Assembly (NCBI RefSeq): GCF_000240165.1
Contig: NC_017586.1
Coordinates: 1,612,001-1,676,000 of the forward strand
Source: Streptantibioticus cattleyicolor NRRL 8057 = DSM 46488
Lineage (GTDB): Bacteria; Actinomycetota; Actinomycetes; Streptomycetales; Streptomycetaceae
Length of the DNA stretch: 64,000 bases
Reading direction: 5' to 3'
Shown: piece by piece, positions 10,215-19,520 of the stretch
Position numbering within the stretch: position 1 is the stretch's first letter
Layout of the letters: each line of letters starts with the position of its first letter
The notes under the pieces: model-generated
Told to the model about the DNA's origin: nothing
Database searches by the model: none
What the model saw: only the letters and a program-made list of their open reading frames with translations
Program-made: the position numbers and the translations under genes

Positions 10215-11002
10215 TACATCGGGTTGGGCAGCTTGAAGCCCTTGTCGGCGTGGCCGCCGGACAGATCGCTGTACTGGTCGCCGAAGTTGGCGACGATGTC
10301 GTACCCCAGCGACTCGATGTGGGCGCGGGTGCCGGACTTGTACCCGACCGTGCTGCACGTGGCGCCGCACGGCAGGTAGGCGGGCGGGTTGGCCGGGTTC
10401 TTCAGGAAGAAGTGGGTGGCGTCGGCGGCCGGCTTGTACCCGGCGGCGGCGAGGTTGGCGGCGCTCGGCGCGCGCTGCGCCTCGGGGCGACCGGTGACGT
10501 AGAACACCGTGATGCCGTGGTCCGCGGCCCAGTTGACGAGCTTCGGCATGCCGAAGACCGGCTTCATGGTCCTGGTGCGGATGTAGGTGTCGCTGGAGGC
10601 CGGGGTGTAGTTGAAGCCCACCTCCAGCTCGTAGTTGTAGGTGAGCAGGGTGGTGTCGTCCACGTCGAGGACGATGGCCGGCTTGGCGGCGCCGTGGTGG
10701 CCGCGCACCTTGTGCTCCAGGTAGGTGTGGGCCTTGGCCTCGATGCCGGCGAGCTGGTGGGCGTAGGAGCTGTCGGCCGAGGCGTAGTGCTCGCCGTTGG
10801 TCACGGTGTCGCCGTAGTACGCCTTGATCTTCGACTCGACGGTCGTGAGGTTCGGGATCTCCTTGTCGGAGCGGGGCACCGAGTTGTCGGCGGTGGCGGC
10901 TCCGGCGGCGTACAGCGCGCTGCCGGCGAGGACGGCGGCGAGGACCGACGTCACGGCGGTGACGCGCGTAGAACGGAAGACGGACATGCCGGACCGGCGC
11001 AT
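10202..11002 (-). CDS. Secreted HAD-superfamily acid phosphatase (class B-like)
   Basis: A 266-residue phosphatase with a cleavable signal peptide (about residues 1-38). The HAD motif I is VLDVDDTTL (nucleophile Asp113, general acid Asp115), motif II ends in Thr170 of FYVTGRPE, a lysine in GYKSGTR serves motif III, and FGDQYSDL is the metal-binding motif IV. It should hydrolyse phosphomonoesters outside the cell, consistent with phosphate scavenging. It ends head-on with the universal stress gene, overlapping by 13 bp. Confidence 0.92.
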   Translation of the reverse strand: MRRSGMSVFRSTRVTAVTSVLAAVLAGSALYAAGAATADNSVPRSDKEIPNLTTVESKIKAYYGDTVTNGEHYASADSSYAHQLAGIEAKAHTYLEHKVRGHHGAAKPAIVLDVDDTTLLTYNYELEVGFNYTPASSDTYIRTRTMKPVFGMPKLVNWAADHGITVFYVTGRPEAQRAPSAANLAAAGYKPAADATHFFLKNPANPPAYLPCGATCSTVGYKSGTRAHIESLGYDIVANFGDQYSDLSGGHADKGFKLPNPMYYLP

Positions 11003-11300
11003 GAAGACTCCTTCGTGGTGGCGGTGTCCGCGAACCTAGGGCTGTTGACAGCTCCTGGTCAAGGGGGGTCTACGCGCGTCGGCGGAACGGACGGCCCGGG
11101 GTCCGTCCCGCACCGGGACATGCGGAGCGGGGCGCGTCAGGACGCCCCGCTCCACCTCCTCACCGTACCCCCGCGACCCCTCCGCCCCAGCATCCGGGCA
11201 CGCCAAAGGGCCTGTACGGCCAGGGAGTTGGCGGCGACGAAGAGGGCGCGGCGGCACATGGCGGGCGTTCGGGGCGGGGCCGTCGTCCGTACCGGTACGG

Positions 11301-11335
11301 GTGAGGGGCGCGCCCCGATGGGACGCGCCCCTCAC
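11301..11335 (-). terminator. Strong hairpin downstream of ohr
   Basis: Arms 11301-11312 (GTGAGGGGCGCG) and 11324-11335 (CGCGCCCCTCAC) form a perfect 12-bp stem with an 11-nt loop, 13 bp beyond the ohr stop codon. No U-tract follows, which is common for Streptomyces terminators. The remaining sequence from 11003 to 11300 shows no gene. Confidence 0.6.
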
Positions 11336-11348
11336 CGCCGAACCGTCG

Positions 11349-11777
11349 TCAGGCGACGTCGAGCGTCACCTCGATGTTGCCGCGGGTGGCGTTGGAGTAC
11401 GGGCAGACCTGGTGGGCCTTCTCCACCAGCGACTTGGCGGTGGCGGCGTCCACGTTGGGGATGGACGCGGAGATCGCCACCTTCAGGCCGAAGCCTCCGG
11501 CGGGGGTCTTGCCGATGCCGACCTTGGCGGTCACCGTCGAGCCGGAGATGTCCGCGCCCTCCTTGCGGGCGACCACGCCGAGGGCGCCCTGGAAGCAGGC
11601 GCTGTAGCCGGCCGCGAAGAGCTGCTCGGGGTTGGTGCCGGCGCCGCTGCCGCCCATTTCCCTCGGCGGGTTGACCACCACGTCGAGCTTGCCGTCGTCG
11701 CTGGCCACCCGGCCGTCCCGGCCGTTCTCGGCGGTCGCGACGGCCGTGTACATCACGTCGATGGTCTCGATGGACAT
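11349..11777 (-). CDS. ohr: Organic hydroperoxide resistance protein (Ohr/OsmC family)
   Basis: A 142-residue thiol peroxidase that reduces organic and fatty acid hydroperoxides. The two redox cysteines are Cys61 (YSACFQGAL) and Cys125 (HQVCPYSNATRGN). The latter motif, together with TNPEQLFAAGYSACF, is characteristic of Ohr rather than OsmC. The ATG at 11777 is preceded by GGAGGATC. A MarR gene (13100-13522) lies 1.3 kb away beyond the quinone oxidoreductase gene and could be an OhrR-type regulator, but it does not flank ohr directly. Confidence 0.93.
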   Translation of the reverse strand: MSIETIDVMYTAVATAENGRDGRVASDDGKLDVVVNPPREMGGSGAGTNPEQLFAAGYSACFQGALGVVARKEGADISGSTVTAKVGIGKTPAGGFGLKVAISASIPNVDAATAKSLVEKAHQVCPYSNATRGNIEVTLDVA

Positions 11778-11916
11778 GAACGATCCTCCGTAGAGATCAC
11801 GCACCTGGGTGCTTCCGCCGGGCTCGCGCCCACGACCACGGCGGCCGTCGACGAGCCTATCCCCCGAGCCCCGGCCGCCACGCGGGCGGGGCGGGGCGGC
11901 CGGGGCGCGGCGCGGC

Positions 11917-12939
11917 TCAGGCGTCGGCGAGCTTGACGACCATCTTGCCGGTGTTCGCGCCACGCAGCATGCCGAGGAAGGCGTCCACGCCGTTCCCGAT
12001 GCCGTCGACCACGGTCTCCCGGTACCGCAGCTTGCCCTCGCGGATCCAGCCGCCGACCTCCTGGACGAACTGCTCCTTGAGGTCGAAGTGGTCGCCGACC
12101 AGCAGGCCCTCCATGCGCAGCCGCTTGCCGATGACGAGGGCGAGGTTGCGCGGGGCGGCGGGCGGCTCGGTGCTGTTGTACTGGGCGATCATGCCGCACA
12201 CGGCGATCCGGCCGTGCACATTCAACGCGCTGATGGCCGCTTCGAGGTGGTCGCTGCCGACGTTGTCGAAGTAGACGTCGATGCCGTCCGGGGCGGCCTG
12301 CTTGAGCTGCTCGGCCACCGGGCCGTTCTTGTAGTTGAACGCGGCGTCGAAGCCGTACTCCTCGGTGAGGAGCTTGACCTTCTCGTCCGAGCCGGCCGAG
12401 CCGATCACCCGGGAGGCCCCCTTGAGCTTGGCGATCTGGCCGACCTCGCTGCCCACCGCGCCGGCCGCGCCGGAGACGAAGACGGCGTCGCCCGGCTGGA
12501 AGGCGGCCACCCGCAGCAGGCCCGCGTAGGCGGTGAGCCCGGTCATGCCGAGGACACCGAGGTAGGCCGGGAGCGGCGCGGCCTGCGGGTCGACCTTGGT
12601 CGCGTGGTCGGCGTCGAGCACCGCGTACTCCCGCCAGCCGAGGCCGTGCAGCACGTGGTCGCCCTCGGCGAGGCCGTCGGCGTTGGAGGCGACGACCACG
12701 CCGACCGCGCCGCCGTCCATCGGCTGGTCGAGCTGGAACGGCGGGACGTAGGACTTGACGTCGTTCATCCGGCCGCGCATGTAGGGGTCGACCGACATGT
12801 ACAGGTTGCGCACCAGGATCTGGCCGGCGGCGGGCGCGGGGACCTCGGCCTCGCGCAGTGCGAAGTCGTCGGGGGTGGGCCACCCGTGGGGGCGGGCGGT
12901 CAGGTGCCATTCGCGGCCGGTGGTGGGGGTTGCGGTCAT
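11917..12939 (-). CDS. NADP-dependent oxidoreductase, MDR/leukotriene B4 dehydrogenase-like
   Basis: A 340-residue medium-chain reductase of the zinc-independent PTGR/LTB4DH branch, which reduces the double bond of alpha,beta-unsaturated carbonyls with NADPH. Visible signatures are SVDPYMRGRM near the N-terminus, LGMTGLTAY, and the nucleotide-binding SGAAGAVGSEVGQ. No structural zinc cysteines are present. It is divergent from the MarR gene at 13100, and the intervening 160 bp contains two direct repeats, so MarR control in response to electrophiles or oxidants is likely. Confidence 0.92.
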   Translation of the reverse strand: MTATPTTGREWHLTARPHGWPTPDDFALREAEVPAPAAGQILVRNLYMSVDPYMRGRMNDVKSYVPPFQLDQPMDGGAVGVVVASNADGLAEGDHVLHGLGWREYAVLDADHATKVDPQAAPLPAYLGVLGMTGLTAYAGLLRVAAFQPGDAVFVSGAAGAVGSEVGQIAKLKGASRVIGSAGSDEKVKLLTEEYGFDAAFNYKNGPVAEQLKQAAPDGIDVYFDNVGSDHLEAAISALNVHGRIAVCGMIAQYNSTEPPAAPRNLALVIGKRLRMEGLLVGDHFDLKEQFVQEVGGWIREGKLRYRETVVDGIGNGVDAFLGMLRGANTGKMVVKLADA

Positions 12940-13032
12940 CGCTGGGGGATCTCCTTCCGCCGGGCTGGGGGGTGGCCCGGCAAAAGCGGGGTACGCCGGC
13001 CGCGCGCCGGGCACGGCACGACGTCCAGGTAC

Positions 13033-13082
13033 TTCATGTTCTCAACTAACGATGCCCCTGGATATTTCATGTTGTCAAGTAA
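13033..13082. promoter_or_regulatory. Paired direct repeats in divergent MarR promoter
   Basis: TTCATGTTCTCAACTAA at 13033-13049 and TTCATGTTGTCAAGTAA at 13066-13082 match at 15 of 17 positions and start 33 bp apart, about three helical turns. They are AT-rich in an otherwise very GC-rich setting, and the second ends 18 bp before the marR start. This arrangement fits two MarR dimer sites covering both divergent promoters. Confidence 0.55.
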
Positions 13083-13099
13083 ATGGGTATCCTCGTGTC

Positions 13100-13522
13100 A
13101 TGGCCGCCGAACCCACCGACCCCCTCACCCTGGAGGTCGTCGACCTCATCGCCACGATCGTGGTCCGGTACCACGAGGAGTACGACGCCGTAGCGGCCGG
13201 ACACCAGCTCACCGGTGCCCAGGCCCGGGTACTGGGACTCCTTGCCCGCGAGCCGCTGCCCATGCGCCGGATCGCCGAGCAGCTCAAGTGCGAGCCCTCC
13301 AACGTCACCGGCATCGTCGACCGCCTGGAGGTCCGCGGCCTCGTCCAGCGGCGGCCCGACCCGGCCGACCGGCGGGTCAAGCTCGCCGCCGCCACCCCGG
13401 CCGGCCACGCCACCGCCGAGCGCCTGCGGGCCTCACTCGGCTTCGCCCGGGAACCGCTCGCTGCGCTCTCCCGGGAGGACCGCACCACCCTGCGCGACCT
13501 GCTGCGCCGCATGCTGGGCTGA
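13100..13522 (+). CDS. MarR family transcriptional regulator
   Basis: A 140-residue winged-helix regulator. The recognition region reads PMRRIAEQLKCEPSNVTGIVDRL, with the wing DPADRRVKLAAATPAG that is typical of MarR proteins (DXRXXXVXLT pattern). Cys67 or so, in the recognition helix region (LKCEPS), might be a redox-sensitive residue, but no conserved OhrR N-terminal cysteine is seen. It is divergent from the NADP-dependent oxidoreductase and probably represses it and itself through the repeats at 13033-13082. Confidence 0.93.
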   Translation: MAAEPTDPLTLEVVDLIATIVVRYHEEYDAVAAGHQLTGAQARVLGLLAREPLPMRRIAEQLKCEPSNVTGIVDRLEVRGLVQRRPDPADRRVKLAAATPAGHATAERLRASLGFAREPLAALSREDRTTLRDLLRRMLG

Positions 13523-13629
13523 GGTCCCGACGGAGGACGCCGGGACGGACGGCCGCGGTCCGGCGTTACGGGCGCCGGGGCGGACGGCCGCGGGTCGTCG
13601 TACCGACGCCCGGCGCCGTTCCGTGCCGC

Positions 13630-13902
13630 TCAGCGGCGCGAGCGGGAGTTGCCGAAGAAGATCCGGTACAGGATGAGCAGGAACAGCGAGCCGACGATCG
13701 CCGCGATCCAGGTCTTGACGTCGAAGAACTGGTGCGGGATGGGCCGGTGCAGGAACTTGGCCGACAGCCAGCCGCCGAGGAAGGCGCCGACGATGCCGGT
13801 CAGCGTGGTGCCGACCAGGCCGCCCGGGTCGCGCCCGGGCAGCAGGATCTTCGCTATCGCCCCGGCCAGCAGTCCGAGGATGATCCAGCCGATGATGCCC
13901 AC
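13630..13902 (-). CDS. GlsB/YeaQ/YmgE family membrane protein
   Basis: A 90-residue protein with three hydrophobic segments and the glycine-rich pattern GIIGWIILGLLAGAIAK and LPGRDPGG seen in transglycosylase-associated (GlsB/YeaQ/YmgE) proteins, which are stress-induced inner membrane proteins of unclear role. I place the start at the GTG at 13902, because the usual family start is GIIGW and an AGGCAGGA site precedes it. A start at 13923 would add seven residues. The C-terminus is basic (SRSRR). Confidence 0.88.
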   Translation of the reverse strand: MGIIGWIILGLLAGAIAKILLPGRDPGGLVGTTLTGIVGAFLGGWLSAKFLHRPIPHQFFDVKTWIAAIVGSLFLLILYRIFFGNSRSRR

Positions 13903-14110
13903 GTCAGTGTCCTGCCTTTCCACGGGCCGCCTGCGACCCGGTCAACGGGCCCGCGCCTTGTCGCGGAGCCCTGCCACGGGGCCGGACGGCCCGGCCCCGC
14001 ACGGTACGCCATCGAGGACGCGTCGGACGGCGCCCCAGGTTGCTTCGCGGCCCACCCCGGATCGCACCTGACGATCCGTCACCTCGCAGGTCACACCGGT
14101 CACGTGGCCG

Positions 14111-15625
14111 TCACGGCCGCGGATCGCGGGCGTCGTACCGGGCGAAGTCCGGCCAGCGCAGCGCCAGCAGCCCCAGCACCACCACGCAGGCCACTCCCCC
14201 GGCCACCACGGTGACCCCGGCCGAGGTGAGGTCGGCGGCCGAACCGGCCAGGAAGTCACCGAGCCGGGGGCCGCCCGCGACCACCACGATGAAGACGCCC
14301 TGGAGCCGGCCGCGCATCTCGTCCGGGGTCGCCGCCTGGAGCATGGTGCTGCGGAACACCATGGAGATGGTGTCCGCGCACCCCGCCACGGCCAGGAAGA
14401 ACAGCCCGAGCCACAGATACCGGGTGAGCCCGAACAGCGCGATCGCGGCGCCCCAGGAGGCCACCGACAGCAGGATGGCCAGCCCGTGCCTGCGGATCCG
14501 GGAGAGCCACCCGGAGAAGAGCCCGCCGAGGATCGCGCCCACCGCCGGCGCGGCCACCAGCAGCCCCACCGTCCTGGCGTCGCCGCCGAACCACAGCGCC
14601 GCCACCGCCGGGAAGAGCGCCCGCGGCTGCGCCAGCACCATGGCCGCCAGGTCGGCGAAGAACGTCATCCGGACGTTGGGCCGGGTGCCGAGGAACCGCA
14701 GCCCGTCCACCACCGAGGCGCGGCGCGGCCGGCCCGCCCCGGCGCCCCGGTCCGGACGCATCGACGGCAGCCGCCACATGGCGTACAGCGACGCGGTGAA
14801 GGCGACCACGTCGACCAGGTACGCGGCCTGGTACCCCCACCAGCCGACGATCACGCCGCCCAGCATGGGTCCGGCCATCTGCCCGACGGTGTTGGTCAGC
14901 GAGGAGAGCGCGTTGGCGGCCGGCAACTGCTCGGCCGGGAGCAGCCGCGGGATCATCGCCGTACGGGCCGGGGAGTTCATGGCGAAGCACACCGCCTGCA
15001 ACGCCACCACCGAGTACAGCAGCCACACCTGGTGGAAGCGGGCGAACGCGGCCACCGCCAGCGCCACCGAGAGCAACGTCGCCCCGGTCGCGCTCACCAG
15101 CCCCAGCCGGCGCCGGTCCACGGTGTCCGCGATGGAGCCGCCGTACAGCCCGAAGACCACCAGCGGCACCAGCGAGCACAACCCCACCAGGCCGACCGAG
15201 AACGTCGAGCCGGTGATCGCGTACACCTGGAGGGAGACCGCCAGCGCGGTCATCTGCTGTCCGAGCGAGGAGACGGTGTTGCCGGCCCACAGCCGCCGGT
15301 AGTGCGCGGAGGTGCGCAGCGGGGTGAGATCCGCGAGCAGCCGGCGCCGCGCCGGAGTACCAGCGGCGCCGTTCGCCCCGGTCGCGCCGTTCGCCCCGGC
15401 GGCATCGGTCGCCCCGGTCGGGTCCGCCGTCGTCGCCGCCACGCCGGTCCCCCCGGCGGCGCTGGTCGCCCCGGCCGAGTCCGCCGTCGTCGCCACGGCG
15501 CGGGTCGTCCCCGCCGAGTCCGCCGACCCCGTCGCATCCGTCGCCCCGACCGCGCTGATCGTCCCCGCCGCGCCGAGCGCTGCCGCCACGTCCGTCGCCC
15601 CGGTCGCGTTCGCCGTCGTCGCCAT
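14111..15625 (-). CDS. MFS transporter with repetitive N-terminal extension
   Basis: An integral membrane exporter of the MFS_3/enterobactin-exporter-like branch with twelve hydrophobic segments. Recognisable features are RRLWAGNTVSSLGQQMT at the first helix and a loop 2-3 motif SIADTVDRRRLG. The first 80-90 residues from ATG 15625 are Ala/Thr/Gly-rich degenerate repeats not found in ordinary MFS proteins. The start is uncertain: a GTG at 15715, preceded by a TANNNT-type hexamer that could give a leaderless transcript, would add 30 residues. The repeats come from an imperfect tandem array at about 15360-15630. Confidence 0.85.
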   Translation of the reverse strand: MATTANATGATDVAAALGAAGTISAVGATDATGSADSAGTTRAVATTADSAGATSAAGGTGVAATTADPTGATDAAGANGATGANGAAGTPARRRLLADLTPLRTSAHYRRLWAGNTVSSLGQQMTALAVSLQVYAITGSTFSVGLVGLCSLVPLVVFGLYGGSIADTVDRRRLGLVSATGATLLSVALAVAAFARFHQVWLLYSVVALQAVCFAMNSPARTAMIPRLLPAEQLPAANALSSLTNTVGQMAGPMLGGVIVGWWGYQAAYLVDVVAFTASLYAMWRLPSMRPDRGAGAGRPRRASVVDGLRFLGTRPNVRMTFFADLAAMVLAQPRALFPAVAALWFGGDARTVGLLVAAPAVGAILGGLFSGWLSRIRRHGLAILLSVASWGAAIALFGLTRYLWLGLFFLAVAGCADTISMVFRSTMLQAATPDEMRGRLQGVFIVVVAGGPRLGDFLAGSAADLTSAGVTVVAGGVACVVVLGLLALRWPDFARYDARDPRP

Positions 15626-15875
15626 GTCCGGCGGCCCGGCCGTAGTCGTGGACTTCGGCGGTCTTTCCGGGGCGCTGAGGTCGGGTCGCTCGGGCTCGCT
15701 GGATATCGCTGGCACACCGCACGCTAACAAGTCGTTCGCCGCGGCTCCGAACGGATGTCGCCAGATGCCCGCCCCGTGGCCGACCGGCCGGGCGGCGGTC
15801 CTGGCGCGCCACATCGGGCGATCCGTGATCCCCTGTCACTTACCGGACATGGGGAAGTCGCACCGGAGGTCGCCC

Positions 15876-16685
15876 ATGCCGCCCGTGAACAACGCCCCCG
15901 AGGCCCCTGACGGCCCGTCGGACCGCAACGGCCGGGCGGACGCCGCCGTGCCGGGACCGGAGCCGCCGCGCGAACGTCGGCGGCGCCGCGCGTCACCCGT
16001 CCGCCGGACGCTGCTGCCGCCGCCGTACCGGGGACGTCCGTCCGACGGCGGTGCGCGCCTGGCGCTCGTCACGGCCGGCGCGGTCGTCGTCCTCGCCCTG
16101 GTCTTCGGCGTCTGGCTGCTGCACGACGGCGCGCGGCTGCGCAGACCGCCGGCGCCGGCGAGGGCCGAGGCGGTCTCGGCGGGCCGGGCGACCCCGAAGG
16201 CCGCCGGGAACCGGGCGCCGGCCCCGTTGCCGTACGCGGTGCCCACCCGGGTGCGGATCCCCGCCATCGGGGTGGACGCACCGCTGATCCGGCTCGGCCT
16301 CGACGCCCGGCAGCACCTCCAGGTGCCGCCCCCGGACCGGCGCAACGTGGCCGGCTGGTACGACCAGGGGCCCGCGCCCGGCTCGGCGGGGGCCTCGGTG
16401 CTCGCCGGACACGTCGACACCATGACCGGCCCGGCGGTCTTCTACGGGCTCGGCGCCCTGCACAAGGGCGACACCGTGCAGGTGGTCCGGGCCGACCGGC
16501 GCACCGCGGTCTTCACCGTCTACGGCATCGAGGTCTACCCCAAGGCCGAGTTCCCCACCGACCGGGTCTACGGGCCCACCCCCGTCCCGGAGCTGCGGCT
16601 GATCACCTGCGGCGGCGGTTACGCCAAGGGCCGCGGCTACCTGGGCAACGTGGTCGTCTACGCCCGGCTCACCCGTACCGCCTGA
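15876..16685 (+). CDS. Class F sortase
   Basis: A 269-residue membrane-anchored transpeptidase. A basic, Pro-rich cytoplasmic N-terminus precedes one membrane segment (about 63-82), then a linker and the sortase domain from about residue 120. Catalytic residues are His179 (LAGHVDT), Cys245 (LITCGGGY) and Arg253. Class F sortases are common in actinobacteria and anchor or process wall proteins, but their substrates are poorly known and none is encoded next to it. The ATG at 15876 is supported by GGAGGT at 15865-15870. Confidence 0.9.
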   Translation: MPPVNNAPEAPDGPSDRNGRADAAVPGPEPPRERRRRRASPVRRTLLPPPYRGRPSDGGARLALVTAGAVVVLALVFGVWLLHDGARLRRPPAPARAEAVSAGRATPKAAGNRAPAPLPYAVPTRVRIPAIGVDAPLIRLGLDARQHLQVPPPDRRNVAGWYDQGPAPGSAGASVLAGHVDTMTGPAVFYGLGALHKGDTVQVVRADRRTAVFTVYGIEVYPKAEFPTDRVYGPTPVPELRLITCGGGYAKGRGYLGNVVVYARLTRTA

Positions 16686-16868
16686 CCGGGCGGGCCGGGG
16701 TACGCCGGTCCCCGCCATGATCGCGGAAGGCGTACCCTGCCCGCCTGGGGGCAGCTCACGGGGTACATCCGGCGCACGAGTCGTCCGCCGCCGGGCCACC
16801 GGTCACGAGCCGGGCGCGGCGGCGGCGCCCCGGCGACGGTGCGCCACGGGGAGGAGGTGACGCGGGCG

Positions 16869-19460
16869 ATGGTCGAACTGCGGATCACGCTCGGTCAGCG
16901 GCAGGCGCTCTTCCTGCTGCTGCTCGGGCTGATCGGATCGTTCGTCTTCATCCGCTTCAGCGTCCGGATGATCCGCCGCGGGGTGCGGTGGTGGCCGGGG
17001 AACATCAAGCCCGGCGGGCTCCACATCCACCACGTGGTCTTCGGCCAGGTGATGATGCTGGTGGGCGGGATCGGGTCGTTCGCGCTGCGCGGTGAGGCGC
17101 ACACCGCGCGCAACGTCCTCGCGGTGATCTTCGGCATCGGCTGCGGGCTGGTGCTCGACGAGTTCGCCCTCGTGCTCCACCTGGAGGACGTCTACTGGAG
17201 CGAGGAGGGCCGCAAGTCGGTGGACGCGGTCATCCTCGCGGTGGCCGTGGTGGGGCTGCTGGCGCTGGGGGTGGCGCCGCTGGGCGGCATCCACGGCCGG
17301 GTGACCGGGGCGCAACTGGTGGTCGCCGCGATCCTGCTGGTCTTCGTGGTGGTCAGCCTGCTGAAGGGCAAGGTCTGGACCGGGCTGATCGGCGTGATGC
17401 TGCCGCCGCTGGCGATGGTGGGCGCGGTACGGCTGGCCCGGCCCAACAGCCCGTGGGCCCGCTGGCGCTACTACTCGCGGCCCCGCCGGCTGGCCCGCGC
17501 CGAACGCCGGGAGGAACGCGTCCACCAGCGGATACTCGCCGCCAAACGACGGGTGTACAACGCGCTGGCCGGCGCCCCGCACATCGAGACGCCCAGGGCC
17601 GCGGAGGCGATCCGGGCGCTGCGTCCCGGTCCGCCGCGTCCGCCGGTGCGGCCGGTGCGGCCGGCCGGCCCGTCCCGGCGGGAACGCCTGCTGCGGCCGG
17701 TCAGCGAGGGGTGCGCCACCGCCGTCGTCCAGTACCTGCGGCTGGCGGCCACGGTGGACGTGGTCACCGGGCTGATCGCGCCGTTCCGGGCCCGGGTGCA
17801 CCGGGCCAACAGCGGCGACTTCTTCACCCCGTTCCTGGTCACCGCCGGCTTCACGGCGGCGCTCTTCGCGTTCCTGCTCGCCGTGATGCTGCGCCGCCGC
17901 AAGCGGGCCGCGTGGCTGGTGGCGCTGGTGCTCTCGGCCGGCAACGCGCTGCTGTACTGGCTCGCGCTCGCCGTACTGCCGCAGGTGCGCGCCCACGCCT
18001 TCAACTGGGGCTCGGCGGCGGTCACCACGGCCGTCCCACTCGCCCTGCTGGCCGCCGAGCCCGCCTGCCGGGTACGCGGCGAACGCGGCAACATCGCCCG
18101 CGGGGTGGCCTACTTCGTGCTCGGCGGGGTCGTCGCCGCCGGGATCGGCACCGTGCTGGTGCACCAGACCGACACCATGCCGCCGGTCTCGTGGGAGGCG
18201 TGCCTGCGGTACGCGCTGCTGCGCATCCTGACCCTGTCGACCCTGTTCGACCTGCCGGAGATCACGGTGCCGGGCTGGACCGGGCTGCTGATCAACCTGC
18301 TGAGCGTCGCCTTCTTCCTCCAGGTGCTGCGGGCCTTCTTCCGCTCACCGCGCGGCCGGGCCCGGCTGCGGCCCGAGGACGACCAGCGGCTGCGCCACCT
18401 GCTGGCGGACGGTGCGACGGACTCGCTGGGCTACTTCGCGCTCCGCGGCGACATGGCGGCGAGCTGGACGCCCTCGCGCACCGCGGCCGTGCTCTACCGG
18501 GTGGTCAACGGGGTCGCCCTGGCCTCGGGCGACCCGGTCGGCGATCCGGCGGCCTGGCCGGAGGCGATCGCCGGGTGGCTGCGCACCGCCCGCGAACACG
18601 GCTGGGTGCCGGCCGTCGCCGCGGCGGGCGAGGCGGCGGCCGGGGCGTACGAACGGGCCGGGCTGAAGGTCCTCGCCTTCGGCGCCGAGGCCGTGGCCGA
18701 CACCGCCGCGTTCTCCCTGGCCGACCCGCGCCACCAGGGGTTGCGCGCGGCCCACCGGCTGATCCGGGACGCCGGTTACACCATCGTGGTACGCCGCCAC
18801 CGCGACATCCCGGGGCCCGAACTGGACCGGCTCGCCCACCTGGCCGACGCCTGGCGCCACGGCGGCGAGTCCGACCGCGGCTTCACCATGACGCTGGGGC
18901 GCCTCGGCGACCCGGCCGACGGCGACTGCGTGATGGTCGAGTGCCGCGACCCCCGCGGCCGTACCTGCGCCCTGCTCAGCCTGGTGCCGTGGGGAACGGA
19001 CGGGCTCACCGTGGACGTACTGCGCCGCGACCGGGAGTCGGCGGAGGGGCTGACCGACTTCATGATCACCGAACTGCTGCTGGCCGCCGACGTCTCGTCC
19101 GCCCCGGCCGGTGCGGACGCGGTGGCGGACGCGGTGGCAGGCGTACGCCATGTCTCGTTCAACGTCACGATGTTCCCCGCCACCCCGCAGGACGGCGGCG
19201 GCACGCTCGGCACCGGCCTCGTCCTCCGCCTCTACCAGGGCATCGTGCGACTGCTCTGGCGCCGCAACCGGGCCGAACCGGCGCACCGCGCCAGCGCCCT
19301 GTTCCGCTCCCGCAGCCGTCCCCGTTTCCTGCTGTACGAACGCGCCACGGAACTGCCCCGCATCGCCATCGCCGACGCCGTCTCCGCCGGCCTCACCACC
19401 GCCCCCCGCCTGTCCCCGCCCCGCCCAGCCCCACCGCCGCTGCCTCCGGTGGACGGGTGA
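16869..19460 (+). CDS. DUF2156 phosphatidylglycerol lysyltransferase-type membrane protein
   Basis: An 863-residue membrane protein. The N-terminal half holds many hydrophobic segments with basic linkers (an Arg-rich stretch near residues 205-280). The C-terminal third, after about residue 500, resembles the DUF2156/LPG_synthase_C acyltransferase fold of MprF and LysX, with segments such as SLGYFALRGD and a CRDPRGRTCALLSLVPWG block. Such proteins transfer aminoacyl groups to lipids and reduce sensitivity to cationic peptides. The donor amino acid is not deducible. The ATG at 16869 follows GGAGGAGG. The last 30 residues are Pro-rich. Confidence 0.78.
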   Translation: MVELRITLGQRQALFLLLLGLIGSFVFIRFSVRMIRRGVRWWPGNIKPGGLHIHHVVFGQVMMLVGGIGSFALRGEAHTARNVLAVIFGIGCGLVLDEFALVLHLEDVYWSEEGRKSVDAVILAVAVVGLLALGVAPLGGIHGRVTGAQLVVAAILLVFVVVSLLKGKVWTGLIGVMLPPLAMVGAVRLARPNSPWARWRYYSRPRRLARAERREERVHQRILAAKRRVYNALAGAPHIETPRAAEAIRALRPGPPRPPVRPVRPAGPSRRERLLRPVSEGCATAVVQYLRLAATVDVVTGLIAPFRARVHRANSGDFFTPFLVTAGFTAALFAFLLAVMLRRRKRAAWLVALVLSAGNALLYWLALAVLPQVRAHAFNWGSAAVTTAVPLALLAAEPACRVRGERGNIARGVAYFVLGGVVAAGIGTVLVHQTDTMPPVSWEACLRYALLRILTLSTLFDLPEITVPGWTGLLINLLSVAFFLQVLRAFFRSPRGRARLRPEDDQRLRHLLADGATDSLGYFALRGDMAASWTPSRTAAVLYRVVNGVALASGDPVGDPAAWPEAIAGWLRTAREHGWVPAVAAAGEAAAGAYERAGLKVLAFGAEAVADTAAFSLADPRHQGLRAAHRLIRDAGYTIVVRRHRDIPGPELDRLAHLADAWRHGGESDRGFTMTLGRLGDPADGDCVMVECRDPRGRTCALLSLVPWGTDGLTVDVLRRDRESAEGLTDFMITELLLAADVSSAPAGADAVADAVAGVRHVSFNVTMFPATPQDGGGTLGTGLVLRLYQGIVRLLWRRNRAEPAHRASALFRSRSRPRFLLYERATELPRIAIADAVSAGLTTAPRLSPPRPAPPPLPPVDG

Positions 19461-19520
19461 GGGGGGTGCGGTGGGGGTGGGTTGGTGTCGTTCGGGTGCG
19501 CGTCCGCGCCGGCCCCGGTC

